DNA of 64,000 nt from Paenibacillus ferrarius (GTDB taxonomy: Bacteria > Bacillota > Bacilli > Paenibacillales > NBRC-103111), in the NCBI RefSeq assembly GCF_002027705.1, contig NZ_MBTG01000072.1, positions 1-64,000 of the forward strand. The letters are read 5' to 3'. Both the position numbers and the translations under genes were made by a program. Positions 1 through 8,604 of the stretch are shown here, piece by piece (positions within the stretch are counted from its first letter, which is position 1; the number at the start of each line of letters is the position of its first letter). The notes below the pieces were generated by a model, which saw only the letters and a list, made by a program, of their open reading frames with translations, was not told where the DNA came from and searched no databases.

Positions 1-34
1 CAATGTCATTAAGTTAAGGCGCAGGGTTAAAATC

Positions 35-79
35 AAAAAAAGAGCAGGTTATCTGAAAAGATAGCCCGCTCTTTTTTTG
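35..79. terminator. Hairpin at the left end of the IS
   Basis: AAAAAGAGC and GCTCTTTTTTT flank an inner TATCT/AGATA pair around a short loop. A and T runs on both sides allow it to terminate in either direction. It lies between the left inverted repeat and the transposase, where it would block read-through from the flanking chromosome. Confidence 0.7.
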
Positions 80-158
80 CATGAAAAAGAAAAAAAGAAC
101 TTGACAAGCAGTTGAAAGTGTGTGGCGAAGCCCCTTGAAAAACGAGGAGGTTACGCCA

Positions 159-1481
159 ATGAATGAGTACGCGAATTCGCTAAAAGAAACGCTGACATCT
201 CTCATACGAGAAATGTCAGCGCTACCCGCACCATATGTCAAAAACCCCGAAAGAGATTTTACCCGAAAGAAAAAGCTGCCCTTTGAAACGGTTATGCAAC
301 TCCTGATCTCGATGGGCGGTAACAGCATCTATAAGGAACTCTTGGAGTCGCAGGGCTATGATGTAAACACCGCAACCACTTCTGCTTTTGTTCAGCAGAG
401 GAATAAAATCCTGCCGTCTGCTGTGGAATTCCTGTTTCACGAATTTACTCAATCGCATACGGATATCAAAGACTACCACGGGTATCGATTACTTGCGATT
501 GACGGTTCGGATTTACATATCGCAACGGACCCTGCCAACACGGACACCTATTTTCAAAGTCAACCGAACACGAAAGGCTACAACCTTTTGCATTTGAACG
601 CAGCCTATGACCTCTGCAACAGACTTTACGTGGATGCCATTGTTCAGCCGCGAAGATTGAGTAGCGAGGGAAGAGCACTTGCAGCTATGGTTGATCGTTC
701 CCCCATCAAAGGTAAAATCATTGTTATTTCCGATCGAGGCTATGAAAGTTACAACAATTTCGCGCATATTGAGCGCAAAGGATGGAACTACGTCATACGG
801 GTAAAGGATTTGGATTCCAATGGTATTCTTTCGGGCTTGCGTTTGCCCTCTAGCGGTTCGTTTGATATTGAAGTTCATCTGACACTCACAAAAAAACAAA
901 CCAAAGAGGTCAAGGCTCATCCCGAGATTTACAAGTTCATCCCTTCCAAGTCAACATTTGATTTTTTGGATTTGCATGAAAACTTGTATTACCCGATTTC
1001 CTTTCGGGTTGTTCGTTTCGTCCTGCCAAGTGGCGCCTATGAAACTGTCATCACGAATCTTTCTGCCGCAGATTTCCCACCCGATGAACTGGAGTCCATT
1101 TATAACATGCGATGGGGCATTGAAACCTCTTTCAGAGCGTTGAAATACACCGTCGGATTGACGAGTTTTCACGCAAAGAAACAAGAGTCCATCATCCAAG
1201 AGATTTTCGCAAGAATGATCATGTACAATTTCGCTGAAATGATGACCTCACACGTCGTCATTTCCCAAATGGATAAACGGCACCACTACCAAGTCAACTT
1301 CACGGTTGCCGTTCACGTTTGTAGATATTTCCTGCGTTCAAAAGATGATGAACCCCCGCCCGATGTTGAAGCGTTGATTCACAAAAACATTTTGCCGATT
1401 CGACCCATCCGCCCAGGACAGCAGAATACGCGCAAAATCCGCTATAAATCAGCTGTTAGCTTCGTCTACAGAGTAGCATAA
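159..1481 (+). CDS. IS4-family DDE transposase
   Basis: This 440-residue protein catalyses transposition of its own element. The start is placed at the ATG at 159 because GAGGAGG lies 8 bases upstream; an upstream in-frame start at 120 has no such site. Acidic residues expected of a DDE nuclease are visible in LLAIDGSDLH and VISDRGYES. The IS4-family YREK signature (Y-x2-R-x3-E-x6-K) is intact in YNMRWGIETSFRALK near the C-terminus. The frame is undisturbed and both element ends are present, so the copy may be functional; that is inference. It is the only gene in the element. Confidence 0.92.
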   Translation: MNEYANSLKETLTSLIREMSALPAPYVKNPERDFTRKKKLPFETVMQLLISMGGNSIYKELLESQGYDVNTATTSAFVQQRNKILPSAVEFLFHEFTQSHTDIKDYHGYRLLAIDGSDLHIATDPANTDTYFQSQPNTKGYNLLHLNAAYDLCNRLYVDAIVQPRRLSSEGRALAAMVDRSPIKGKIIVISDRGYESYNNFAHIERKGWNYVIRVKDLDSNGILSGLRLPSSGSFDIEVHLTLTKKQTKEVKAHPEIYKFIPSKSTFDFLDLHENLYYPISFRVVRFVLPSGAYETVITNLSAADFPPDELESIYNMRWGIETSFRALKYTVGLTSFHAKKQESIIQEIFARMIMYNFAEMMTSHVVISQMDKRHHYQVNFTVAVHVCRYFLRSKDDEPPPDVEALIHKNILPIRPIRPGQQNTRKIRYKSAVSFVYRVA

Positions 1482-1557
1482 ATCGTTTAACAAGACCATT
1501 TTTTTAGCGGATATTCCATCCGTTTGTTTGCTGTGCGCTTTTTTCCTTGTTTGCATA

Positions 1558-1597
1558 AAAAACAAACGGCACAGGGATTTTTCCCATGCCGTTTTCG
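1558..1597. terminator. Hairpin at the right end of the IS
   Basis: CGGCACAGGG and CCCATGCCG pair around a short T-rich loop, with A-rich sequence on the left and TTTT on the right. It would terminate the transposase message. It may also now end transcription of the phosphonate operon arriving on the other strand, since no other terminator is visible between the DeoR stop and the IS end. Confidence 0.75.
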
Positions 1598-1679
1598 GAT
1601 TCATCTTTATTCCGTATTTTGTCTTTGAACTTATCTTAATGACATTGGGCAACAGCCGCATCCTTTTCACAACCAATTG

Positions 1680-2465
1680 TTAATTTGCCGTAATCCAAGT
1701 CACATTCTTAGCCGCCAGATTAGGTTCCCACTCTTTGGGCACAGGAACATCGCTCACAATGATGTCGATTTCCTTGAGATCAGCAATCTTATAAAATTGC
1801 ACAAGCCCAAATTTCGACTGGTCCGAGAGTACGATGTTTTGCTTCGCATGTTTCATGAACTGCTGCGTCATGCGTCCTTTCCCTTCATCAAAGCCAGTAA
1901 TCCCTCTGCCTATCATCATGCCATCGACGGAGAGAAAAGCTTTATCCGCATAAAAATGCTCTACCATCTGCTCGGCCATGGAACCAGCAACACGAGAATG
2001 CAGTGCATTCACTTTGCCACCTAGGAAATAAATTTCCCCTGAGAATAGTTCCTTGTTTTTATAATCAATCAGTAAATATAAAGCTGGAATGGATATAGTC
2101 AAAACCGTAAGGTTCTTTTTGTTCAGCAAATAATCAATGGTATGCAGGGTCGTCGTTCCATCATCAATGAAGATAACGTCATTATCTTCGACAAGTTGGG
2201 CTGCCGCTCTGCCAATCATCCGTTTCGCCTCGGCATGCAGCACTTCTCTTTTGAGCTGCGACGGCTCCTCGCGGGATAAGTTAATTTTGACTGCGCCGCC
2301 ATAGACACGTTTCAGTTTATTTTCATCTTCAAGCTCTTCCAAGTACCGACGAACCGTTTCGGAAGAAACATTTAAAGTGTCAACCAAATCGTTCGTCCTT
2401 ACTTTGCCTTCCAGATTAAGCTGGTTGAGAATATAATCCTTCCGTTCTTCACCTATCAACGACAT
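1680..2465 (-). CDS. DeoR/GlpR-family transcriptional regulator, last gene of the phosphonate operon
   Basis: This 261-residue protein has an N-terminal winged helix-turn-helix (residues about 3-57, including VRTNDLVDTLNVSSETVRRY) and a C-terminal DeoR sensor domain resembling a phosphosugar-binding fold. The ATG at 2465 is preferred over a TTG three codons earlier, because GGGGG lies about 10 bases before it. It follows the permease gene by about 50 bases on the same strand, and so is probably co-transcribed with the genes it controls. DeoR proteins usually bind small phosphorylated metabolites. Phosphonoacetaldehyde or aminoethylphosphonate would be logical effectors, but that is inference. 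Candidate operators are the TTGTTTT arrays at 6621-6658 and 10070-10096. Confidence 0.85.
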   Translation of the reverse strand: MSLIGEERKDYILNQLNLEGKVRTNDLVDTLNVSSETVRRYLEELEDENKLKRVYGGAVKINLSREEPSQLKREVLHAEAKRMIGRAAAQLVEDNDVIFIDDGTTTLHTIDYLLNKKNLTVLTISIPALYLLIDYKNKELFSGEIYFLGGKVNALHSRVAGSMAEQMVEHFYADKAFLSVDGMMIGRGITGFDEGKGRMTQQFMKHAKQNIVLSDQSKFGLVQFYKIADLKEIDIIVSDVPVPKEWEPNLAAKNVTWITAN

Positions 2466-2517
2466 TGTATACAAGCCCCCAGTTAGTATGTGACAATTCT
2501 AGAACAATTATATGATT

Positions 2518-4239
2518 TTACTTCCTAATTTGCCAAGCAGAAGTTCTTTTTTTGATTTTATTCAGAACGAGCTCGTACACCATTCGAACGATGATGTTCG
2601 TTCCAACAATGAGAGTCGACATCGCAGCTGCCGCAGCCACATCCCCGGCATCTTCCATATTGACCAAAGCAACAGCTGCTAAATTCATATCGGCAGACCG
2701 CAAGAAGACAACAGCAGATACCGTAACCATCGCATTGACGAAAAAGTACATGCCGATTTCAGCAATGGCCGGCAAGGACATCGGCACCGTGACTTTCAGG
2801 AACGTCTTGTAAAATGGCACACGCATAGATTCCGAGACGAGCTCGAATTCTTTGTCCAGCTTTTTGAGAGCAGTCGTCGCCGTGATGAAAGGAACCGCAT
2901 AGAAATGCGTAATATTCGCAAGCACAAGAATCGCCATCGTCCCATAAATCCAATTGAACGGATTGCTCGGATCATTAAAGAAGAAAATATAGGCCAAGCC
3001 TATAACCATACCCGGAAGTGCTAAGGGAAGAATGGAAAGAAAATAGCCGACTTGCCTAAGTCCCTTCATCGTTCTGGATTTCTCAATCAAATATGCAAAA
3101 ACAAATGTAATGATGGTTCCTACGATGGCCGTAATGAACGAAACCTTCAGCGAATTCCAAAAGGGTTCCAAGCCTGACCCCGCTACGCTTGAGAAATCAA
3201 AGTGTTTCAAGCTAAGATGCAGATTGTAAGGCCATACTTTAATCAGCGAGGCAAATAAAATCGTAATCAAAGGAATCAAGATCGCTGTGGAGATGATCCA
3301 GCAGAAAACACGGTAAAAGCCGTCCCTCCCTCGTCCGTCAGGTACCTGATACGATGTTGATTTGGACGAAAGCATGGACCGCTGCTTCCGCTCAACTATT
3401 CGGTCTACAATGAATGCAATGACCGCCGGAATCGTCAGCAGGATGCCTACCGTCGCACCCATGGATAAGTTTTGCTGACCAATCACTTGTTTATAAATAT
3501 CGGTGGCGAGCACATTAAACTTGCCGCCGATGGCTTGAGGTGCGCCGAAATCCGTAAAGCTGGCTGTAAAACAGACGAAAGCCGCGCTGATTAAACCATA
3601 TTTGACGGACGGCAGCGTGACGGTAAAGAAGGTTTTCACTTTACTTGCTCCAAGCGATTCGGCTGCTTCATAGAGCCGCTGGTCTGTCATGGATAACGCC
3701 GTAATAAAGATAAGAAAAGCCTGCGGGAATAAGTAAATGACTTCTGAAATGACAATCCCGATCGGTCCATATATCTCTATTCGCAAGCCAGGCAGGAGAC
3801 CGAAGAATCCATTCGTAATGATGCCTTGATTCCCGAATAGATAGGTCAATGCAATACCATGCATCATCGTCGGCTCAAAAAGCGGCAGCAGCGCGATGTA
3901 ATGGAAATACCTTTTGCCGCCAATCGCTGTCCGGCTAATCCCATAGGCATAGGTGAACGCGAGAATGACCGCGATGACCGTTGATAGGACCGAAACCCAA
4001 ATGGTATTGGTTAACGATTGGATAAGAGAAGGCGTGGAGAAATATTGAATGAAATTGGCGAAGCCAATAAAGGATTCTTGTTTGTTCAGGAAAGCCTTGC
4101 TGAATAACAGGATTAACGGGATGAGTGTACTGGTCGTTAGAGTAAGTACGAGTATGACAATTAATATATTTTGCAGCGTGAAGAATGCTCCCAAATGACG
4201 GCGATTAGGCAGTGTCATGGTGACTGTTCCCTTATTCAT
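2518..4239 (-). CDS. 2-aminoethylphosphonate ABC transporter permease, two fused permease domains
   Basis: This 573-residue membrane protein carries two MetI-type permease halves in one chain, with about six helices each and a charged linker near residues 285-305. The EAA-type coupling loops are visible as EAAESLGASKVKTFFTVTLP in the first half and the ESMRVPFYKTFLKVTVP region in the second. This fused layout is known for iron- and phosphonate-type importers. The start codon overlaps the ATPase stop (TAATG), indicating translational coupling. The phosphonate substrate is inferred from the neighbouring phnW and phnX; the permease sequence alone would not distinguish it from a ferric-iron or spermidine-type transporter. 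Confidence 0.85.
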   Translation of the reverse strand: MNKGTVTMTLPNRRHLGAFFTLQNILIVILVLTLTTSTLIPLILLFSKAFLNKQESFIGFANFIQYFSTPSLIQSLTNTIWVSVLSTVIAVILAFTYAYGISRTAIGGKRYFHYIALLPLFEPTMMHGIALTYLFGNQGIITNGFFGLLPGLRIEIYGPIGIVISEVIYLFPQAFLIFITALSMTDQRLYEAAESLGASKVKTFFTVTLPSVKYGLISAAFVCFTASFTDFGAPQAIGGKFNVLATDIYKQVIGQQNLSMGATVGILLTIPAVIAFIVDRIVERKQRSMLSSKSTSYQVPDGRGRDGFYRVFCWIISTAILIPLITILFASLIKVWPYNLHLSLKHFDFSSVAGSGLEPFWNSLKVSFITAIVGTIITFVFAYLIEKSRTMKGLRQVGYFLSILPLALPGMVIGLAYIFFFNDPSNPFNWIYGTMAILVLANITHFYAVPFITATTALKKLDKEFELVSESMRVPFYKTFLKVTVPMSLPAIAEIGMYFFVNAMVTVSAVVFLRSADMNLAAVALVNMEDAGDVAAAAAMSTLIVGTNIIVRMVYELVLNKIKKRTSAWQIRK

Positions 4240-5273
4240 TAGGCACCTACCACGGCTTCGGAAGCGAAGGAAATCATTTTCTCTTGCGGAAATTCAACCG
4301 AAACTACTGCGTGTTTCGCAAGTTTGAGATGCTGAGCCATTTGTGCTGAAACATCCACGGTCAGAAGACAATCACGGTAATCATTGACGCTGTCAGCTGT
4401 AGGCTGGAGCAGCAATCGGTAGAAAGCTCCTCTGAATTCGACGTGCTTGACGATAGCTTGCATAGCGCCTCTTGTGCCCGCGGCGGATATCCGAATATGC
4501 TCAGGCCGAACAGCTATGTTCCGCTGCGGCATATCTCCGAACCCCTGCAAGAAATTAATCGAACCAATAAAGTCAGCAACAAAAGGAGAATTCGGTTCAT
4601 CATACACTTGCTCCGGTGTCCCGATTTGGACGACCTCCGAGTTCTTCATCACCACAATACGATCAGCCATCGTGAGCGCTTCCTCTTGATCATGTGTGAC
4701 CATGACCGTCGTAATTCCTAGCTTTTCTTGCAGCTCACAGATCTGCTCCCGCAGCTTGACCCGAACTTTGGCATCCAGAGCGGATAGCGGCTCATCCAAG
4801 AGAAGGAAGTCCGGTGAAAGCACAATTGCCCGGGCGAGCGCAATTCGCTGCTGCTGACCGCCCGATAGCTGGGCTGGATAGCGATCATGAAGATGCAGCA
4901 AGTCAACTAAGGAGAGGACTTCTCTCACCTTATCGTCAATGTCTTTCTTTGAAAACTTTTTGCCCTGCAGCCCATAAGCAACATTCTGATAGGCCGTGAG
5001 GTTAGGGAATAAGGCGTAAGATTGGAAAACCATCCCGAAGTTTCTTTTGGCCGGCGGCAGTGCCGTAATATCCTTGCCACCGACGAGAATACGACCGTGC
5101 GAAGGCTTCTCCAGACCGGCTATTATGCGCAGCAGTGTTGTTTTCCCGCAGCCGCTCGGACCGAGCAGGCAGATGAATTCATTCTTTTGAATATCAATAT
5201 CAATCTCTTTCAAAGCACTGAAAGAGCCGAATGATTTATTTACACCTTGAATGGACAGGTAAGCCTCTGTCAT
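4239..5273 (-). CDS. 2-aminoethylphosphonate ABC transporter ATP-binding protein
   Basis: This 344-residue ATPase energises the importer. Visible motifs are Walker A GPSGCGKTT (about residue 38), signature LSGGQQQR, Walker B LLLDEPLSALD and the switch histidine in VMVTHDQ. The C-terminal third resembles a TOBE regulatory domain, as in PotA/FbpC-type proteins. The ATG at 5273 is chosen: AAGGAGG lies 10 bases upstream, whereas a TTG two codons earlier would be only 4 bases from it. The gene sits between the binding-protein and permease genes and overlaps the latter by one base. Substrate assignment rests on operon context. Confidence 0.88.
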   Translation of the reverse strand: MTEAYLSIQGVNKSFGSFSALKEIDIDIQKNEFICLLGPSGCGKTTLLRIIAGLEKPSHGRILVGGKDITALPPAKRNFGMVFQSYALFPNLTAYQNVAYGLQGKKFSKKDIDDKVREVLSLVDLLHLHDRYPAQLSGGQQQRIALARAIVLSPDFLLLDEPLSALDAKVRVKLREQICELQEKLGITTVMVTHDQEEALTMADRIVVMKNSEVVQIGTPEQVYDEPNSPFVADFIGSINFLQGFGDMPQRNIAVRPEHIRISAAGTRGAMQAIVKHVEFRGAFYRLLLQPTADSVNDYRDCLLTVDVSAQMAQHLKLAKHAVVSVEFPQEKMISFASEAVVGA

Positions 5274-5401
5274 GATCAAGCAGCCTCCTTCGTCTTATTA
5301 GCTCTAGTATAAATCTCTATTGTTATCATTTTGTTAAGTGTTCAAAGAAAACGACTGGCTGCAAAGCTTGGTTCGCAGTCAGCCGTTTTATGGTTTTCGC
5401 T

Positions 5402-6517
5402 TTATTTTTTCGGTTCGCTTTTTGCGTTAAAGCGCTTATCCCACTCTGCCAAAATGCTGTCACGGTTTTTCGCCGCATCATTCAAGTCATATTTAATCAA
5501 TTGCTTGATCGGATCAACTGTGTAGCCGTCCGGCACTTTGCTTGAATCCGTTTTGATAGCTAGAATCGCATAGTTTTTGTTGTATTCTTTCATCACGTCG
5601 TCCGTAATCGCCCAGTCAAGAAAGTCCTTCGCTACTTGTTTAACGACTTTCTTTTTCATCAAAGCATTGGCTTCTACATCCCAGCCGGAGCCTTCTTTGG
5701 GGAATACCACTTCAACCGGTGAACCGGTCTTTTTCTCTTGAATGCCACGGTAGCCGAAGGAAATACCAATTGGATATTCGCCTGTGCCTGCCAATTTGGC
5801 CGGTTTGGAACCGGAATGAACGTACATGGCAATGTTGTCGTGCAATTTATTCATATAATCCCAAGAAGCATCTTTACCTTTCAGTTGAACCAGGCCTGAT
5901 ACTGTCAAGAAGCCCGTTCCGGAAGATGAGGGGTTCGGCATCGTGATAAGCCCTTTGTATTCCGGCTTCGCCAGATCCTCATAGGACTGCGGAATCGCCA
6001 ATTTGCGCTTCTCCATCTCTACTTTGTTGACGATGAACGCGGTTTCCCAAGCATCAATACCTACCCAGTGCGTTACCGCATTTTTATCTTTAAAATCAGG
6101 AAGAATACGCTCTACACCTTTGGGCGCATACGGCTCCAGCATCGTGTTCTGATCAAGCACCAGCAAGCTTGTCGCCGCTAATCCCCAAACTACATCGGCT
6201 TGCGTATTATCTTTCTCAGCCAGCAATTTCGCCGTAACAATCCCTGTTGAATCACGCACGATATTTACTTTAACATCCGGATATTTTGCTTTAAAAGTGG
6301 TCAAATAGGTTTTGATTTGATCGTCTTCCAAAGCCGTGTACACCGTTAAATCTTTACTTTTTGTATCTACGGTTGCTTCCGTACTTGAGCTTGCAGCCGC
6401 TGTTGGCGCCGTGCTTGCTTTGGTCCCCTCCGTACTCCCCGCTTTTCCTCCACAAGCTGCCAGCATGAAAACTACCGTTAGTAAAGCTGCTGTACTGCCG
6501 ATTGACCTCTTCATCAT
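5402..6517 (-). CDS. 2-aminoethylphosphonate ABC transporter substrate-binding lipoprotein
   Basis: This 371-residue extracytoplasmic solute-binding protein is of the family 1 / FbpA-like type. It starts with a lipoprotein signal ending in the lipobox LAAC and continues with an Ala/Ser/Thr-rich spacer, so the mature protein should be anchored to the membrane. The ATG at 6517 is preferred over the GTG at 6529, which sits inside the AAAGGAG ribosome site. The 117-bp gap after phnW contains its own promoter-like region with TTGTTTT repeats. Binding of aminoethylphosphonate is inferred from the operon; the family also binds iron and polyamines. Confidence 0.87.
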   Translation of the reverse strand: MMKRSIGSTAALLTVVFMLAACGGKAGSTEGTKASTAPTAAASSSTEATVDTKSKDLTVYTALEDDQIKTYLTTFKAKYPDVKVNIVRDSTGIVTAKLLAEKDNTQADVVWGLAATSLLVLDQNTMLEPYAPKGVERILPDFKDKNAVTHWVGIDAWETAFIVNKVEMEKRKLAIPQSYEDLAKPEYKGLITMPNPSSSGTGFLTVSGLVQLKGKDASWDYMNKLHDNIAMYVHSGSKPAKLAGTGEYPIGISFGYRGIQEKKTGSPVEVVFPKEGSGWDVEANALMKKKVVKQVAKDFLDWAITDDVMKEYNKNYAILAIKTDSSKVPDGYTVDPIKQLIKYDLNDAAKNRDSILAEWDKRFNAKSEPKK

Positions 6518-6579
6518 TTCTTTTCCCACTCCTTTTGTGTGTATCAGTCTGTTAATGGCTCACTGATAGATTAAGTATA

Positions 6580-6658
6580 AAATAGTTTTGTAAATTTAAG
6601 ATTAAATACAAGTAAAGATATTGTTTTGTTATTTGTTTTGTTGTTTTTAAGTTGTTTT
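6580..6658 (-). promoter_or_regulatory. Internal promoter region with TTGTTTT array before the binding-protein gene
   Basis: Read on the plus strand, TTGTTTT occurs four times, starting at 6621, 6633, 6641 and 6652, and overlaps the end of phnW. Downstream in the direction of transcription comes TTTACTTGTATTTAATCTT, then a TTTACA stretch and a possible -10 TATACT. The same blocks in the same order are found before the first gene of the operon (10014-10096). Direct-repeat operators are common for DeoR-family regulators, so these are candidate regulator sites. No good -35 hexamer is visible, which would fit activated transcription. Confidence 0.5.
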
Positions 6659-7774
6659 CCAAAACAACTGTTTTTCCATACCTGCCAGCAAGCGTTCCAT
6701 ATCAGCCAAATGCACGTCCCCGATATTCCCAATACGGAATGTGGAAGCAGCCGTTATTTTACCGGGATAGATGACAAATCCTTCTTGTTTCATGCGTGAA
6801 TAAAACTCATCAAAAGAAAACACAGGCGAATCCGGATATAAGAAAGATGTGATGATCGGTGATTGCAGTTCGACTGGAAGTAAAGTCTTAAGACCCATTC
6901 GCTCCATTCCGGCTACCAATGTCTGTTGATTGGTCTTAAAGCGTTCGTATCTGCTGGCGATCCCGCCTTCTTCCTCTAATTCCTGAAGCGCTTGATCAAA
7001 CGCCCGTACAGTATGGGTGGGCGATGTATAGCGCCATTTCCCATTGCCTAGTTCCATCGTTTCCCACTGATCATAAAGGTCCAAAGAGAGGGAGCGTGCA
7101 ATGCCTTTGCAGGTGGACAACGCCTCTTTGCGAGCAATAATGAAGCCAAAGCCCGGCACGCCTTGAATGCATTTGTTGGCACTGCTGATCAAATAATCAA
7201 TATCCAGTGCTGCCATGTCAATCGGAATGCCGCCAAAGGAGCTCATGGCATCAACGATGACCGTTTTGCCATAAGCTTTGGCAATACGCGTCACATCCGC
7301 AACCGGATTCATCATCCCTGTCGTCGTTTCTACATGCACAACAGCCACATGTGTAATGGACGAATCCACCTTCAGAACTTCCTCGAGCTGCTTCGTGTTC
7401 ACAGGCTTTGTTTCGCCCGAGTCCAATACGATCGAATAGATTCCGAGGATCTCCGCCATCTCAGCCATTCGTTTGCCATACGCGCCATTCGTGAGAACAA
7501 GCAGTTTGCCGTTTCGAGGAATCACGGAGCCGATGACCGACTCCACGGAGAAAGTACCGCTTCCTTGCATAAGCACGGTTGTGTAGTCTTCCGGCTTGCT
7601 CGATGCCATTGTCACAAGGCGGCTGCGAATAGACTGCACTAATTGGTTATAGTCTTGATCCCATGTACACCAGTCGCGCAGCATGGCGGCCTTTACTTTT
7701 TTACTCGTAGAAAGGGGACCTGGCGTTAGCAGCAAATAAGGATTATCTGGTAATTGATTCACATTTATTTTCAT
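6647..7774 (-). CDS. phnW: 2-aminoethylphosphonate:pyruvate transaminase PhnW
   Basis: This 375-residue PLP enzyme moves the amino group of 2-aminoethylphosphonate to pyruvate, giving phosphonoacetaldehyde and alanine. It is a fold-type I class V aminotransferase of normal PhnW length. The N-terminal LLLTPGPLSTS, the PLP-contacting VDAMSSFGG (Asp175) and the Schiff-base lysine in SSANKCIQGVPGFG (Lys201) are all present. AGAGGTGA precedes the ATG. Its start overlaps the phnX stop by 4 bases, so the two enzymes of the pathway are translationally coupled. The product feeds PhnX directly. Confidence 0.95.
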   Translation of the reverse strand: MKINVNQLPDNPYLLLTPGPLSTSKKVKAAMLRDWCTWDQDYNQLVQSIRSRLVTMASSKPEDYTTVLMQGSGTFSVESVIGSVIPRNGKLLVLTNGAYGKRMAEMAEILGIYSIVLDSGETKPVNTKQLEEVLKVDSSITHVAVVHVETTTGMMNPVADVTRIAKAYGKTVIVDAMSSFGGIPIDMAALDIDYLISSANKCIQGVPGFGFIIARKEALSTCKGIARSLSLDLYDQWETMELGNGKWRYTSPTHTVRAFDQALQELEEEGGIASRYERFKTNQQTLVAGMERMGLKTLLPVELQSPIITSFLYPDSPVFSFDEFYSRMKQEGFVIYPGKITAASTFRIGNIGDVHLADMERLLAGMEKQLFWKTT

Positions 7775-8568
7775 GGACGCTCACCTCTTTGAAGTCTTTC
7801 GTTAATGAGTGGGATTAGCTGATCAAGCTCTCCAATGCTGTCTATCACATAATGAGCGCCTTGTTCACGAAATTTCGCCGCAACGATCGCCATGCGCTGC
7901 TCAAGCAGATCAGGAGGGCACGCGGCAACTTCATCTTCGCTCATGCCAAGCTCACTGCCGCCTTTCACAACACCAACCGTCCATGCGCCTGCGTTAACGC
8001 CTTCACCCATATCGCTCACCGTATCGCCAACCTTAATCATCGTATGCATAGGGTACACATTCAAAGCTGCTGCATTCTTATACATCATCCAAGGATAAGG
8101 TCTTCCTGCCGGCACATCATTGGGAGTAACTACATGATCAGGGGCATAGCCTCGTAGATGGGCTTCTGCCGTTACAATTGCCATCATCTCGGCCGTGTAG
8201 CCGGTTGTTGAACCTATGCGAATACCGGATTGGCGCAAGCGATCCACAAGGGCGAGAGCACCGGGGATTGGCTCCGCGTATTGATGCACCACCGCTAACA
8301 TCATCGGTTCAAAATCGGCATAAAGCGCATCAATGTCCGACTCCTGTGGTGGCTTACCGTAACGTGCCTCCCATAACGCAGCTACCCGCTCCATCTGCAA
8401 TATTGCGCGAATATGGTCTCGCTTGAGAAGCCCCATCGGCGCTCTGGCCTCTTCAATCGTAATGGCAATCTCTCTCTTTTGGAAAACTTCCATAAATACA
8501 TTCAGCGGCGCAAAACAACCATAATCGACCATTGTGCCCGCCCAATCAAAAACAACTGCTTGAATCAT
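7771..8568 (-). CDS. phnX: Phosphonoacetaldehyde hydrolase (phosphonatase) PhnX
   Basis: This 265-residue HAD-superfamily enzyme cleaves the C-P bond of phosphonoacetaldehyde to acetaldehyde and phosphate. The nucleophile Asp8 lies in FDWAGTMVD, where Ala10 replaces the usual second HAD aspartate, as is typical of phosphonatases. The cap-domain Schiff-base lysine is Lys49 in GLLKRDHIR; the 41-residue spacing from the nucleophile matches known PhnX. A third motif (KVGDTVSDMGEG) holds the magnesium-binding acidic residues. GGAGG precedes the ATG. It lies 36 bases after the PLP-enzyme gene and overlaps phnW. Confidence 0.96.
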   Translation of the reverse strand: MIQAVVFDWAGTMVDYGCFAPLNVFMEVFQKREIAITIEEARAPMGLLKRDHIRAILQMERVAALWEARYGKPPQESDIDALYADFEPMMLAVVHQYAEPIPGALALVDRLRQSGIRIGSTTGYTAEMMAIVTAEAHLRGYAPDHVVTPNDVPAGRPYPWMMYKNAAALNVYPMHTMIKVGDTVSDMGEGVNAGAWTVGVVKGGSELGMSEDEVAACPPDLLEQRMAIVAAKFREQGAHYVIDSIGELDQLIPLINERLQRGERP

Positions 8569-8604
8569 TGTACAACCTCCTGTTTGACTGATAAGTTTGC
8601 TTTC

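Larger units (their letters stand above)
1..1647. mobile_element. IS4-family insertion sequence
   Basis: The element is bounded by near-perfect terminal inverted repeats: CAATGTCATTAAGTTAA at 1-17 and its complement at 1631-1647 (16 of 17 positions match). It contains one transposase gene and a terminator-like hairpin at each end, an arrangement that insulates the transposase from outside transcription. The left repeat begins at the first base of the window, so the target duplication cannot be verified and the repeat could extend further left. The right end lies about 30 bp past the stop of the DeoR-family gene, so the element has probably separated the phosphonate operon from its original downstream DNA. 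Confidence 0.9.
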
